Shown here: one piece after another, positions 1 to 13,558 of the stretch | Layout of the letters: every line of letters begins with the position of its first letter | Numbering within the stretch: the stretch's first letter is position 1 | NCBI GenBank assembly: GCA_947683425.1 | Contig: CANTUQ010000055.1 | Coordinates: forward strand, 20,392,001-20,456,000 | DNA: 64,000 bases | Source of the DNA: Excoecaria cochinchinensis | Taxonomy: Eukaryota > Streptophyta > Magnoliopsida > Malpighiales > Euphorbiaceae | Direction: 5' to 3' | Translations under genes and position numbers: made by a program | Notes under the pieces: generated by a model | Told to the model about the DNA's origin: nothing | The model's database searches: none | Seen by the model: only the letters and a program-made list of their open reading frames with translations

Positions 1-1383
1 AGAAGTTAAAACTTTACTTTTAGAGAAACTGGACAGCAGGAAGAAGGCCAGTCACGAGTCACCCAGGCAGTGGTGTCTCGTGACGCTGGCTTCACGCGAG
101 TGCCAGGCAAAACAAGAGCAGTCATGAGCCGTGACCTACCGTCACGCCTCGTGACGCCAAAGAGGAGAGGGGAGGTCACGAGTTACCTGGGCAGTGGTGA
201 CTCGTGACACGCAGGGAAGAGGAAGGTCACGTGGCGTGACTCTCCGTCACGTCTCGTGACTTCCCAGGGAAGGAGGTCACGGCGTGATGCTCCATCACAT
301 CACGTGGCCTTCTTCAGGGAACCAGCTTCTCCTTCTCAAAACTCCAGAATTTCCAGAAACCAGAAAACGTCAAAACCAGGAGATCGTGAAAACAGAGTAT
401 AACCAAAACTCAAAGCCCCATTTTGTCTAAAACCATTTTTCATGCAATAATGATTCAAATACATATCTTCAAGTCTCCAGAGCACATTTACAACAATTTT
501 AATACAATTTATCCCATTTTACAATCAAAATAGAAGCAATGCCAGAACATTAACTTTCCAGGAATCCACATTCAAACTCATGCATATTCATCTCATTAAC
601 ATACACAAAGTTATTCTATTCTACAGAAATCATATATATACACATTTCACTTCTCATGCATTTTGATATTCCAATGCACACAGAAACAATGTTCATATCA
701 GTACAGCAAACAGGATCCAAAATGAGAAATAACAGACGCTCCCAAACCTGTTGAAGTTCGAAAACGTCCACTGCACTCTTCAATCCACAATCTTCCCTTT
801 TTCCTTTTCAATCCTCTTATCTTCAGATGCTTGCAAACAGGTAAAACCACATTCATTAATCTAAGAACAAAATCTCTAAAAAAAAAAATCCAAAGGAGAA
901 GAAGGAGAACCACACGAAAAACCGACAGCCACTTACCTTCTGAAGCTTCAAAGCTTAAAACCTAACTCAAGACAGATGAACACATACATGCAAACATAAA
1001 GGAGGAACCGAGAAAGAAGAGATTAAGAGTGGTTAATGTGAGAGAGAGAGAGCAAGAGAGAGAACTCCACGCCTCTTGTTTCCCAGGAAGCTAAGAATTT
1101 CTCAGACTTCTCTTTTCTTTCACTCACATGCACACACTCACTCTCCACCTGGCACACATGCACGGTTCACAAACCCACTTATTACCCTTATACAATCTGA
1201 TCCAATCAATATTACCAATAAGTCCTTGTCAAATTACCTTTTACTCACCAAACTAAAAATCTGTAATTTAAATCTTTTATTTCCTTGCAATATAATCCTC
1301 ATTCCTCTTGTAAAATACTCAATTGCCCTAAATTGTCCAATTAAAATTGCTAATTCCAATTAAGCCACTTATGGGGTGTGACA
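1..1383 (-). mobile_element. E1: 5' portion of a minus-oriented long LTR (Tekay/Del-like), truncated by window edge
   Basis: On the minus strand the LTR begins at 1383 with TGTCACACCCC, the same start as the LTRs of E5 and E9. About 1.07 kb into the LTR comes an inverted-repeat array (50-306), the same relative position as in E4, E5, E7 and E9. The ORFs that cross it are short and low-complexity, and I see no coding capacity. Whether this is a solo LTR or part of a full element cannot be told, because the other end lies outside the window. The bases after 1383 (ATTTC) would be one copy of a target duplication. Confidence 0.7.
50..306. repeat. inverted-repeat array, GTCACG/CGTGAC type (E1)
   Basis: About five units, each pairing a GTCACG-type half with a CGTGAC-type half, for example 52-82, 121-153, 175-208, 227-262 and 277-306. 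Spacers are short and AG/CT-rich. Several halves have decayed by C to T (GTCATG). The array continues the series seen in the other LTRs. Confidence 0.8.
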
Positions 1384-2483
1384 ATTTCTATTTGTGAATT
1401 TTGGTGGATCTATGTCTAGTTGAGCTTCCTCCAAATTCTAAAGGCAAGGAAAAGGTTGGATCTAGTGGGATCAAGTAAAAAATTCAGGTTTGGGATTTTG
1501 TTTGGAAATTATTTGTGATTTGTTTGGGAATTTGATTGTTAATTTATGTGTCAATGATTTTCAATTGTTGAATTGAATATTCTGAGATGTTAATTTATGT
1601 GTTTTGATGGTTTGGATTAAATTTGATGAATTGATGGTGTAAAATGGGTTGATTTGAAGTTGTTGAATTTCAAAGGGTAAATCTGTTTTTGAGGGACAGA
1701 TTGACCTTTGCTCATTTTTTTTAGCTTAAATCGAATTTTACAACTCTAAATTTCATGATTCCAGTTGGGTTAAAACCAGGACATCTGTGGCTAAGATTTT
1801 GTGGAAGAGACCATAATTTATTTCGGACTCTAACCATTTCAAAATCACCCATTACAGTAGCACAAATTGTCAGGTGTGTCAGTGGAGCAGGGTAGAAACA
1901 TTTGAGTATATCTCTCTGAATTCAGCTCCAAACGATCTGAAATTTTGTCCATATAAAGTTAACATCTTGAGAATTAATTGTTATGAAGACCACTTGGTTT
2001 GAAAATGTCGTTTACTTGTCCAAAAATGCATGTAAAGTTAGTAAACGGATTCTGCCCTGTGTCTGGGGACTGGTTGGAAAGAAATGTTACTTATTTTATA
2101 ATTAGGTAATGAGGTTATGTAATTAAATTAACCGTGAATTAAATAAATTATTATAATGAAGAATTAATAAATATGATAATTAACCATAAATTAAACTATA
2201 AGCATAATTTGCTTTATGAACAAATACTTATGACCATATTTTTTATTTCTAATTTGTGGATCATAAATAAGAAAATCAATCATAATTTTTCCCTCCATCG
2301 AATCCAAATTATTAGGGTAAACATTATGGGCCCGATCTCATAGTTTTATTTGTTTATTTGTTTATTTGTTTATTGTATTATTTTTATCTCTTGTTTACAA
2401 TTAATTGATTAACATGTAGATTTTTATTCTTTTTATTTATTTATTTATTCAATTGTTTATATATTTGTTTTATTTAATATGTT

Positions 2484-2501
2484 TATTATTATTATTATTA
2501 A

Positions 2502-2571
<70 letters not shown>
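2484..2571. repeat. (ATT)n microsatellite
   Basis: Nearly uninterrupted ATT triplets for about 88 bp, with one AAT interruption near 2500, inside the AT-rich E2 LTR remnant. Confidence 0.95.
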
Positions 2572-3394
2572 TCATGTTTTTATATATTAATTTATTAATA
2601 TGTTGATTTATTTATTTCAATCATGTCATTTAATTTATTTGTCATTCATAATGCATTTTTTCATTTATTTTAATTTATTAACATTTTAATTCATTTGTCA
2701 TTTTTTATGTCATCTTATTTTATTTTATTTTAATTTATTATTTATTATCTTATGTGTTCAATTGATTTTCTTGATTTAATCACTAACATTAATTTTATCT
2801 GTGTTGGTTTTTGATTCCAATACTTGTTTTCTTTGTTTGGACATTCTCGCAAGCAAATGGGGGATCCAGGAGACTCGTTTGGTTTGGCCATTTATTTTTA
2901 TTATTCGTTTTATTTTCTTTATTTGGCTTTTTTATTTATTTTACCATGTAATTTCTAATAAAAAATATTTATTTTATGCACGTTAAAAAGAAAATTATAA
3001 AAATATTTATATTAATTAATTTGAAAATTTTCTAATAAAAATAGGACCAATGTCCTAGTTTTTCCATCCAAATAAACTGTCACCTCTAACACTTTTTCCC
3101 TTAAGTATGCATACGAAGACCAATGTCCTCATCCTTAATAAATATCCTGTTTATGCATGATTCGCCTTTATTTTATATTGGGGTTGTATTTCGCCCCTAG
3201 TTTTGTTGTAGTTTATTGTATTTTTATTTAACTTATTTTAATCTTGCTTTTATTTATCGCTTTTATTATGTGATCGATATGCGCTCTAATTACTGCATTT
3301 AATCGAATGAGAAAAGGAATGAAAGTTTAAATTCAAAACTCAATTATAATTTAATCAAGGTAGGAATAAATGGGAAGTCCCGAACTATCTCTGG

Positions 3395-3788
3395 TCTTAG
3401 GCTTAACGAGATTAGATGAACTTTTTCAATGTTCTATAGGAAACGGAATTCCAAAATATCTCTTGCTGCCAAAAATAGGCCTAAATTGCATTGTCTTAGG
3501 CTCCATGAAGTTTGACGAACCATCCCAATGCTCTATTGGGGTGGGATTCCAAAATATCTCTAGCTTACTCAAAATAGACGTCTATGCATCATCTTAAGCT
3601 TTACGAGATTAGATGAATCTTTCCAATGTTTTATTGGAAAGAGGATTCCAAAATATCTCTGATTGCCCAAAATAGACACACATGCGCTGTCTTAGGCTCA
3701 GTGAGGATAGACGACCTTTTCTAATATTTTATTGGGTGGTGACTCCAAAACATCTCCTTGTTGCCCAAAATAGACGCCCTTGCAATCT
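3395..3788 (+). repeat. four tandem ~98-bp units with internal hairpins
   Basis: Units start at 3395, 3494, 3592 and 3690, each with TCTTAGG or TCTTAAG, so the spacing is 99, 98 and 98. Each contains a conserved block ending in CCAAAA(T/C)ATCTC and then CAAAATAG. In units 2 and 3 a central dyad is perfect: CCCAATG..TATTGGG and TCCAATG..TATTGGA. The outermost pair differs between units but still pairs. The copies are otherwise clearly diverged, so the array is old. Confidence 0.8.
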
Positions 3789-3866
3789 TTTGCAAGTCTT
3801 ATTAACCTCTCTCGAATACCCTAAAAGCGGGTCTTCGAGGCGCCTGAGGTTCGGCGCACGTCACAG

Positions 3867-3884
3867 TTGCGACTCCACTGGGGA
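3867..3884 (+). other. primer binding site, tRNA-Arg-like
   Basis: TTGCGACTCCACTGGGGA resembles the complement of a plant tRNA-Arg 3' end (canonical TGGCGACTCC(A/G)CTGGGGA), the primer used by Tat/Ogre elements. It follows the sequence GCACGTCACA, whose CA would end the LTR. One base departs from canonical near the TGG. Confidence 0.6.
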
Positions 3885-4887
3885 CTATTGAGACCTCGCT
3901 TTAAAAGTACCTTAGTTAAAACATACAATTAAGTTTTAATTTAAAATTTTGTCCATTTTTCAAAATTGCATTGCATATCACTAGAGCCTTAGATCTACTC
4001 TAGTTTGTACCCTTTCTCAGCCTCGGTGCATTCCCGAACTACGACCTTACGTTCACTCAATGTAGGGAAGTGTTAAGGATAATCACCAGCCTAAGCCTCG
4101 TACTATCATGGTATATTAAATGGACACCTAATTGGTCGTTATGCTCGTGATAAGCTAGACCCATCAGCAGGGACCATGCTTTGGTAGACCTAAAGTATCA
4201 TCAACCTGGCCAAAACTCATGTAAGGGAAATAGATACTTTCCCTAGGTGGTATGAAACATAATACTATGCTTGCTATATGGATAATTATGTATTGAACGA
4301 ACCCAAATAGATTGGTTGGTCACTTAATCAAAGGCTTTCATGCCCCGATAGGCCCATGTCGATTTATTCAGACTGCCTAAATACACAATGATCAAAACCC
4401 ATATGTATGTACATTAGATAAGAGAGGTTATACAGCCGATTTTCCACCATGCACCATATGTGTCCATTGGGTTTCCTGTTAACCCATAGATCAAGCCCAC
4501 CTAGGGAAGAGACTGCATGATCTCCTGTGTGGGAGAGATAAGGTTGGAAGGATCTACTTGCTTGCATGTGGTTGTGGATGTTGCACAGCATGCTCATGGA
4601 TTGTGTGTCATACATGCACAAAAAAAACACATGTACATTTCATTTCGTGTGTGTACATTCTATTATATGCATATAATCTTCACATGTACATATCATCCTG
4701 TGCATAAATTTATTCCATACATTACATACATCATTCTAACCTCTTCAATTTTTTTCAGCCATTGTATACTATTTGTTGCACAACACGATCATGCATAGAA
4801 TGTCATTCATACATCATTTTAACTCCTTGATTTTTTATCCATCGTATACCATCTGCCTAGTTAGTTTAGGGGTTCCGTCGGCTGCCT
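3885..4887 (+). other. E2 leader remnant, non-coding
   Basis: About 1 kb downstream of the E2 primer site with no long ORF. It looks like the untranslated leader of a Tat/Ogre-type element. It is cut at 4887, where the LTR of E3 begins, and the last five bases (TGCCT, 4883-4887) would be the left target duplication of E3. No gag of E2 is visible in the window. Confidence 0.45.
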
Positions 4888-7800
4888 TGTAACGCCTTGA
4901 AAATTTTGACGTTGTGAATAGTGACTTGGTAGGTCAAAATTTTATCGAAGGTTAATTTTGATGCACAAGAGGTGGAATTTTCCATAAAGCTACACAATTT
5001 AAATATTCAAATAATTTTAGTCAAATATATACATAAATATATAAATGTATTTACATGTAAATAGACAAGAAAATATTAAATAAAAAATAATAAGTAAATA
5101 GACACAAATAAAAATAATTATAATACATAAAATTTCTATAGGTCTAGAATTTTCAGGAAAAAAATGAGGAATTTAGGGGGAAATGAAATGAAGGGAAGAG
5201 AGGGAGGGGAATAACAAGAAAAGCACCAAATGGGAGGGGAGAACGGAAAACAGACCGAGGAAGAAAGAAAGAGAGAGAGAGAAAGAGAGAAGGAGAGAGA
5301 GTGGCGGAGGGGCAGCGTCGACAAAGACAATGGCAGCGAATCACTAACGATCCTCGCAGCACAATCCTTAGCATTTTTCCCTTTCGCGGGAGAGAGAGGG
5401 AGAGGAACCGAAGTTTCTCCTGCATTTTTCAACCAGCTCCGGTGGCAGACGACGACACAAGCGGCACCAGGGGACTCCTAGCGGTCAGACCAACCTCTCA
5501 GTGTCCATGGATCCTCCTCACTCGCCGGCAATGAAGAGATCGGAGTTGGGGTGAACCGAAGCTCCCGATGGCGATTTCGGTAAAATAGCGCGACGGATGG
5601 GCACAAGACCACCAGAAATGGAACCCTAGAGCCTTGAGCTAGCCTCCGATGATGGAAGTGCATCTCCAGTGGAGCTCCAGCGAGGCTCCGGCGAAGCGGG
5701 CAGACGGAAGAATAATAAAATTTTGTGGGAATTTCGATCCCAACTGGTATGTGACTGCCAAATTTACTTTTCTAACATGATTTTTAATAAACTAAATTAT
5801 TTTAGGGAGAGTTTACGATCTGTGTTGTGTATGTTTAGTGTGATAATTCAGTTGGTTGGTTATTAATGCTTGATTATCGTTTGGATTGTCAGTTTATGTG
5901 TAGAAGAGTAGGAATTTTTGAGTATGGAATCTGTACAGATAGTTGATTAGGAAATCTCCTATTTTGTGTTCTGTGTTATGTTCTATTAGTGGCTTTTAAT
6001 TGTTAATAGGGTATACTAAAATGGTGTTTAGGTAAGTAGTAAATTATAAGATGCAGAAGCTGTGTAAAATAGTGATTTTAGTGAATTTATGCTTGAAATG
6101 AAAATAAATAAAAAGAGTCATTGATGATAATTAGAGGACTTGGGATGTTCAAATGGAATTAGATACTTAACTTGTTTACTTTATGTGAAATTTACATTAT
6201 CCATATAAGTATATGTGAACTAAGTTAGAAAAAAAAAGTAATTAAGTGTAAATCTATAAAACTAGGATGGAATTTAACGTGAAGAAAATGAATTAAAAAA
6301 AGTGAATAAGATTTAATAAGAAAATATAAAGTGAAAGGGGACTAAATCGTAGAATTTTATGGTATTTGTAAAAGGTATTGGGAATAACAAGTAAAAATAG
6401 AAGAAAATAAATAATTTAATGGTTAAAAGTGTAATTTAGCATAAAAATAAGCCTTAAGGACTAACAGTAATTGTACATATGAAATTAACAACTTAAGCTG
6501 TGAAAAATGAATAAGTAGTGGAAATTATAAGTAAGGACCAATAAAAGGTAAAATTTTAATTTAGTAAAAGTTATAGAGAATAAAATATAAATTAACCATA
6601 TTACTGTTAAATAAAGGACTAAAAGTGTAATTTGAGCAGGCTCATGGTAAGCGATTGAATTAGAGAAATTAAGTGTATTTAATAAATAATGAGTGTAGTT
6701 AAGTATACTTAAAGAAAATTATAATAATAAAATCAATTAAATTGTTAAGAAATCAGAGTGTCAGGTCATAAACAAAAGTAAATGGGTTATACGTGTTTAA
6801 ATGTGGTAGTTTGTAAAAAGAATTAGATTAGTGAAATGTAGTGAATACTTATATAAACAATAATGTATAATTGGTATAGTATGAAATGAACTTAATTTGA
6901 TGAAATAAAAATAAAAGTGAATTGGAATGGAAATAAAGAGTGGTGGCCGAATGTATACTTGTATATATATGAGGTATATTGTGATTGTTAATGCATTTTA
7001 ATTATATATATATGATTAATGGCATGTTGTGAAGCTAAATTAGTGAAATGGGGTAAGTAAATGGAGTGGTATGAGATGATGATAATTTGTGTTATTGGGT
7101 TTTTTTTTCTGACATTATGGATCAAAATGTATATTGATATTATTTTATATAAAGAATGAAATTTCGATTTTCTGAAATAATGTACACTAATATTGCCCTT
7201 AGTAGTCTAGTTCAGGATATAGTTAGCTAGCTATAGGGACGTCTATACCGCGGTGCAAGTCATGGCGACTTGCTTTGCTTTGGTAGATTTGCGATGGTCT
7301 ATCTTAGCAATTAAATGTTTAAAGTGTATTGTTCACTGTAAAAGTAATAAAGTGTTAAAGTGTAAAGTGAAATGAAATGTAAATGTGCAAGTGATTCTTG
7401 GAGATCACTCTAGAATGTATTGGTCCCGTGTATCCGGTTCGAAGATTTCTATCGAATTAATATTAGGGGCAAAATAGTAAATTAAAAAGTGAATTGGTGA
7501 ATCTAAAAATAAATGTGTGAGTCAAAGAATTAAATGATGAATAAATAAAACGGGGTAAATTAGTGGATTTAAATAATAAATTTGCAATCCATATTAAATG
7601 TATAACCTAAGGAGTTAGATGGTAAGTATGGAAGTAAATATGGATTAAGAAACTATAAAGTAACTTGATAATAGAAAGTAAAGTTGAATGATAAAATAGT
7701 AAAGCTAAGAATGAGATGTTAATTAAAAGATAAGAGTGAAAAATTTAAAGTTTAAGATATATATTTAGCTGAAAAGTTAACAAATGCATATTAATATCTT

Positions 7801-8087
7801 AAATTATGAAATAAGATGATAGTTTTATGATAAAAATTTTAATTGAAGAAATGGTATTAGTAAATGATCTTATGAAATTAGTGACATGATGAAGTAGCCT
7901 TATGTATGTATACGAACTTCATACTCACCCAATGTGCACTACATACATGCATATATATTAGTGGGTATTATTGGATTAGATGAAAGCTAGAATAATTGTT
8001 AATGTAGAAATGAAACATTAACTGCTATGTTATAAGCATATTGACTATTTAACAATCCATGGAATTAGTATAGTGATGCATGATAAG

Positions 8088-10417
8088 TGTAACACCCCCA
8101 ATACCCCCGTTGGAAGGACACCAGAGCGTTACCCGATAAAACACGACGATAAACACATATATACATACATGCGCATAAGCGGAAGCATACTATGAGGCAA
8201 AAGATAATCTTTATACATAATTACAAAAGAGCTCAAAAACATTTACATATGCCATTTAATAGAATTACATAATACCTAAACAAAAATTCAGCAATTTACA
8301 ACAAAATAAAACTCTAACTCCTATGTGGCCAACCCTTGCAGATGCACGACACGACCCGAACCACAAACCTATCACCTGCACGGGAAAACAGCCCGTGCTA
8401 AGCGATAAAGCTTAGTGGGGAGGACAAAACAACCGAAAATATGCATCTACAATACTTGTAATAATAACTTATAAATACAACTCAGCTATGAAACGTATAA
8501 TCAATATCTTATTCAAAATCATAACAACCAATTATACATATAATAAGCATATTAATATATTTTTCACTTCATGCATATTCCTACAATATAAACAATTTAC
8601 TAATCTAATCATGTTTAATTTGAAGCTTCGCAGCATAATACATCATATTTCATATACAACATCATGCAACGTAAATTCATATTCGTATGTAAAAGAAAGA
8701 CATGGCATCAACATTTCTTACATATGTTCTAATATAACACTAAACATTCCAACCATGTAGATTAAAGTACGTGTCATAATACTAACTATGAACTCATATA
8801 CATTTATCATGTAAATATACGCTTAATCATCATATCCATATGGAAGACGTATTAACATATTAGCCTGATTAGCCCGAATATATACTTAAGAAGTGGATGT
8901 GATCATTTGGATAATGATAGGACACAATATCCCAAGCATATGGAGACATGAGTCTCAAACATATCTTATTCATATGGAGACCGAAGCCTCAATTTATGTG
9001 AAATGACCCAAATGGGGTCGAGACCAGGATCCAAGCGGGACCCACATATAGCAGCTGCACACACACTGACCTAGATAAGCGCTTATCTATCCACTACTAT
9101 TGACTATTCAGGCTCACGAACAACTCCTATGCATTCTAGTACCTTTATCATATACTGAGAACTAGTTCAAGTATAATCATATCAGTTTATGAATACTTGT
9201 GTATCTAATCAAGAGGAAGACATATAAATCATGTACAAATCTAATTAAGAACTTATAATTTATCAAGTAATAAGCCATATAAGACAAATCATGTGTCATG
9301 TAATGAAAACCCATGTAAAAGAAGCTTTTGAACTGTTTTTTCAAAACAGGGCAGGAGAGGCCTCACTGTCGCGCTCGCGATAGTGAGAGGAAGAGAAGCC
9401 AGTCACGAGTTGCACATGCAGTGGCGACTCGTGACGATAGCGTCTCACAAGCGCCTTACAGAAAGAGCGGTCAGGAGTCGTGATCCTCCCTTACGACTCG
9501 TGACACCAACATGTCTCTCCTCGCAGAAAAGGGACGGTCACGAGTCGAGATCCTCCCTCATAACTCGTGACATCAAAGTGTCTCTCCTCGCAGAAAAGGG
9601 ACGGTCACGAGTCGTGATCCCCCCCTCACGACTCGTGACTGCCAAGGGAAGAGGGTCATGAGTCGTGATCCTCACTAATGACTCGTGACCTTCCTCTCAC
9701 ATCTGCAGAGCGGTAATCTCGCTAAAAGTAGAAGAGCCGGTTCTGTCGCACTCGCGATAGGATCGATTCTTCTCGATCTCCAGAATCACAAAAATAGAAT
9801 TTGAAGGAAATCACAACCCAAATTCACCCAAACCCATATGTCATGCAATTTCACAAAAACACGTACCTTTATCGCTTTCCAATCATGCTTATAACACTTA
9901 GAAGTCAAATTACATAACAATTACACAAATCAAAACAACATATAATAAGGTTGTATAAACCCAGAAATTCATCTCATATTCATGAAGGTACACTTCTAAA
10001 TCAGCATGCAAACCACTGTAACTATCTCATCAAAATCATGTACACAATCAATTCTATCCATGCATTTACATATACCAAATCACACAAATAACAAATAAAT
10101 GCGTATCAACTTAAAATCCAAAGAGAAAAGAACAACCATTCTCAAATATACACAGGCAAATACAAACTCCCAAACCTGATGAAGATCTCCTTCCATCTTC
10201 CAGACCCATTCTTTTCTAGCCTTATTCTTCTTCTATACACCCAAATCTTGCACAAACAAACCCAAAATCCTTAATCCAAAACCCTAGATTCCCCAAAATC
10301 AAAACAACTAGAAGAAGAAGAAGAAGAAGAAGAAGATCCAAGCACAAATAACCAAAACCTAACCACTTACCTCTTCAATCTTGCTCCCAAACACTTCCAA
10401 ATCAGTTCCAAATCGCA
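8088..10417 (-). repeat. E4 3' LTR (lacks its first ~400 bp)
   Basis: Collinear with 10780-13156 and stops at CCAAATCGCA in both. The twin hairpin (8378-8415), hairpin chain (8892-9095) and inverted-repeat array (9363-9690) are retained. The GAA microsatellite is at 10313-10335. Confidence 0.85.
9363..9690. repeat. inverted-repeat array (E4 3' LTR)
   Basis: It opens with a dyad built on TCGCG..CGCGA (9363-9385). Four to five units pairing GTCACGAG with CTCGTGAC follow, at 9401-9434, 9470-9503, 9537-9570, 9603-9639 and 9656-9690. Several CpGs have decayed to TG or CA. Confidence 0.85.
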
Positions 10418-10762
10418 TACAAATGAGGGATGCGGATACAATGGTTATGTAATGATTGGTATATGCAAAGTGATGCGAAAATGCAATGTAAACTACAGAA
10501 ATGCACTTTTTCCCATCCCTATGCTTCACTATGCTTATGTTCACTCGATTCAAAGGAAATAGCTGACAGGTATACAGAGTGACACTTCAAACTCACACTA
10601 TGCACGTAATCTCATATCACTCACTATAACAGACATCTCACTAATCGATCATCTATACACTACACAGATCGACATCTGCATTAGGCCACAACTCAAGACA
10701 GACTCTCATGCAAAGACTCTATACTTAACCAATCATATAGGACCAGAACCGACTAAACCGGT

Positions 10763-10774
10763 TCTCTGATACCA
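10763..10774 (-). other. E4 primer binding site, initiator tRNA-Met
   Basis: On the minus strand TGGTATCAGAGA starts five bases inside the LTR end. It matches the canonical TGGTATCAGAGC in 11 of 12 bases. Confidence 0.85.
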
Positions 10775-10779
10775 CTAAA

Positions 10780-13558
10780 TGTAACACCCCAATACCCCCG
10801 TTGGAAGGACACCGGAGTGTTACCCGATAAAACACGACGATAAACACATATATACATACATGCGCATAAGCGGAAGCATACTATGAGGCAAAAGATAATC
10901 TTTATACATACAAATACCTACAATAATTACAAAAGAGCTCTAAAACATTTACATATGCCATTTAATAGAATTACATAATACCTAAAAAAAATTCAGGAAT
11001 TTACAACAAAATAAAACTCTAACTCCTATGTGGCCAACCCTTGCAGATGCACGACACGACCCGCACCACAAACCTATCACCTGCACGAGAAAACAGCCCG
11101 TGCTAAGCGATAACGCTTAGTGGGGAGGACAAAACAACCGAAAATATCCATATACAATACTTGCAATAATAACTAATAAATACAACTCAGCTATGAAACG
11201 TATAATCAATATCTTATTCAAAATCATAACAACCAATTATACATATAATAAGCATATTAATATATTTTTCACTTCATGCATATTCCTACAATATAAACAA
11301 TTTACTAATCTAATCATGTTTAATTTTAAGCTTCGCAGCATAATACATCATATTTCATATATAACGTCATGCAACGTAAATTCACATTCATATGTAAAAG
11401 AAAGACATGGCATCAACATTTATTACATATGTTCTAATATAACACTACACATTCCAACCATGTAGATTAAAGTACGTATCACAATACTAACTATGAACTC
11501 ATATACATTTATCATGTAAATATACGCTTAATCGTCATATCCATATGGAACACGTATTAACATATGAGCCTGATTAGCCTGAATATATACTTAAGAAGTG
11601 GATGCGGTCATTTGGATACTGACAGGACACAGTATCCCAAGCATATGGAGACATGATTCTCAAACATATCATATTCATATGGAGACCGAAGCCTCAATTC
11701 ATGTGAAATGACCCAAACGGGGTCGAGACCAGGATCCAAGCGGGACCCACATATAGCAGCTGCACACACACTGTCCTAGATAAGCACTTATCTATCCACT
11801 ACTATTGACTATTCAGGCTCACGAATAACTCCTATGCATTCTAGTACCTTTATCATATACTGAGAACTAGTTCAAGTATAATCATATCAGTTTATGAATA
11901 CTTGTGTATATAATTAAGATGAAGACACATAAATCATGTACAAATCTAATTTAGAACTTATAATTTATCAAGTAATAAGCCATATAAGACAAATCATGTG
12001 TCATGTAATGAAAACCCATGTAAAAGAAGCTTTTGAACTCTTTTTTAAAAATAGAGCAGGAGAGGCCTCACTGTCGCGCTCGTGACCGGAAGTCATGCTC
12101 GCGACAGTGAGAGGAAGAGAAGCTAGTCACGAGTTGCACATGCAGTGGCGACTCGTGATGATAGCGTCTCGCAAGCACCTTACAGAAAGGGCAGTCACGA
12201 GTCGTGATCCTCCCTCATGACTCGTGACACCAACATGTCTCTCCTTGCAGAAAAGGGACGGTCACGAGTCGTTATCCTCCCTCATGACTCGTGACAGCAA
12301 AGTGTCTCTCCTCGCAAAAAAGGGACGGTCACGAGTCGTGATCCCCCCTCACAACTCGTGACTGCCAAGGGAAGAGGGTCATGAGTCGTGATCCTCACTA
12401 ACGACTCGTGACCTTCCTCTCACATCTATAGAGCGGTTATCCCGCTAGAAGGAGAAGAGCTGGTTCTGTCGCACTCGCAACAATGTCGCGCTCGCGACAG
12501 GATCGATTCTTCTCGATCTCCAGAATCACAAAAATAGAATTTGAAGGAAATCACAACCCAAATTCACCCAAACCCATATGTTATGCAATTTCACAAAAAT
12601 ACGTACCTTTATCGCTTTCCAATCATGCTTATAACACTTAGAAGTCAAATTACATAACAATTACACAAATAAAAAAACATATAATAAGGTTGTATAAACC
12701 CATAAATTCATCTCATATTCATGTAGGTACACTTCTGAATCAGCATGCAAACCACTATTACTATCTCATCAAAATCATGTACACAATCAATTCTATTCAT
12801 GCATTTACATATACCAAATCACACAAATAACAAATAATTGCATATCAACTTAAAATCCAAAGAGAAAAGAACAACCATTCTCAAATATACACAGGCAAAT
12901 ACAAACTCCCAAACCTGATGAAGATCTCCTTCCATTTTCCAGACACATTCTTTTTTAGCCTTGTTCTTCTTCTATACACCCAAATCTTGCACAAACAAAC
13001 CCAAAATCCTTAATCCAAAACCCTAGATTCCCCAAAATCAAAACAACTAGAAGAAGAAGAAGAAGAAGAAGAAGATCCAAGCACAAATAACCAAAACCTA
13101 ACCACTTACCTCTTCAATCTTGCTCCCAAACACTTCCAAATCAGTTCCAAATCGCACAACTAAGAGAGGAAAACAAGAAACGGGAAAAGGAAAAAAAAAA
13201 GAGAGAATGGGAAGGAGAGGATGGTAAAAACGTGAACATCTCCTTTCCCTCTCTCTTCTTTTCCTTTTCTTCTTTCTCATTTATTGCTCACACCTACCAA
13301 GCCACTTGTCACCATCCTACATACCCAAGTGTCACAATCTTGTCCATTCACTTCTTAAGCACCTTATACCCACACACACTAGATAACTTCCATAATAACC
13401 ATAACATCCTTGGTACACTACACATGTTCCACTAAATAATTCCTCACTTAACACTTAAATCCTTAATAATCAAATTCCAACAAGCACGAATTACCGAAAC
13501 ACCCTTAATTTTTGACTTATCTTGCGAATTCCGACTAGGCCCTTATCAGGGTGTTACA
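10780..13558 (-). repeat. E4 5' LTR (complete, 2.8 kb)
   Basis: TG..CA-bounded. In LTR direction it holds a GAA microsatellite (13050-13075), an inverted-repeat array (12066-12500), a hairpin chain (about 11590-11800) and the twin hairpin (11081-11122). Most ORFs here are short. The 90-residue ORF at 11193-11465 is repeated in the other LTR and is AT-rich chance coding. Confidence 0.85.
12066..12500. repeat. inverted-repeat array (E4 5' LTR)
   Basis: The same organisation as 9363-9690, with an extra TCGCG-type dyad at each end (near 12070-12105 and 12465-12500). Unit sequences and decay differ from the other LTR. Confidence 0.85.

Larger units (their letters stand above)
1384..3865 (+). mobile_element. 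E2: Tat/Ogre-like LTR remnant
   Basis: A very AT-rich non-coding stretch ends just before a primer-binding-site-like sequence (3867-3884). It is therefore read as the 3' part of a plus-oriented LTR. It holds an ATT microsatellite (2484-2571) and four tandem units of about 98 bp (3395-3788). The upstream boundary is unclear because E1 abuts it. The assignment depends on the primer site alone, so the LTR call is an inference. Confidence 0.5.
8088..13558 (-). mobile_element. E4: minus-oriented deletion derivative with two LTRs
   Basis: The ends are TGTAACACCCCC and GGGTGTTACA, flanked by 5-bp target duplications ATAAG (8083-8087, 13559-13563). The empty site is confirmed by the uninterrupted homologue at 19190-19215. 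Read on the minus strand it has a complete 5' LTR (13558-10780), a primer site, about 360 bp of internal sequence and a 3' LTR (10417-8088) that lacks its first ~400 bp. The polypurine tract, all coding sequence and the start of the 3' LTR were removed by one deletion joining at about 10417/10418. Confidence 0.9.

Noticed and set aside
5136..5666. Group of overlapping ORFs of 60-98 codons in both strands
   Set aside because: They are products of a GA/CT-rich tract in the E3 LTR. The copy at 16241-16703 has different frame lengths, so no frame is conserved.
8488..8760. 90-codon ORF repeated at 11193-11465
   Set aside because: The repetition is due to the two LTRs of E4. Composition is AT-rich Ile/Asn/Tyr without domain features.
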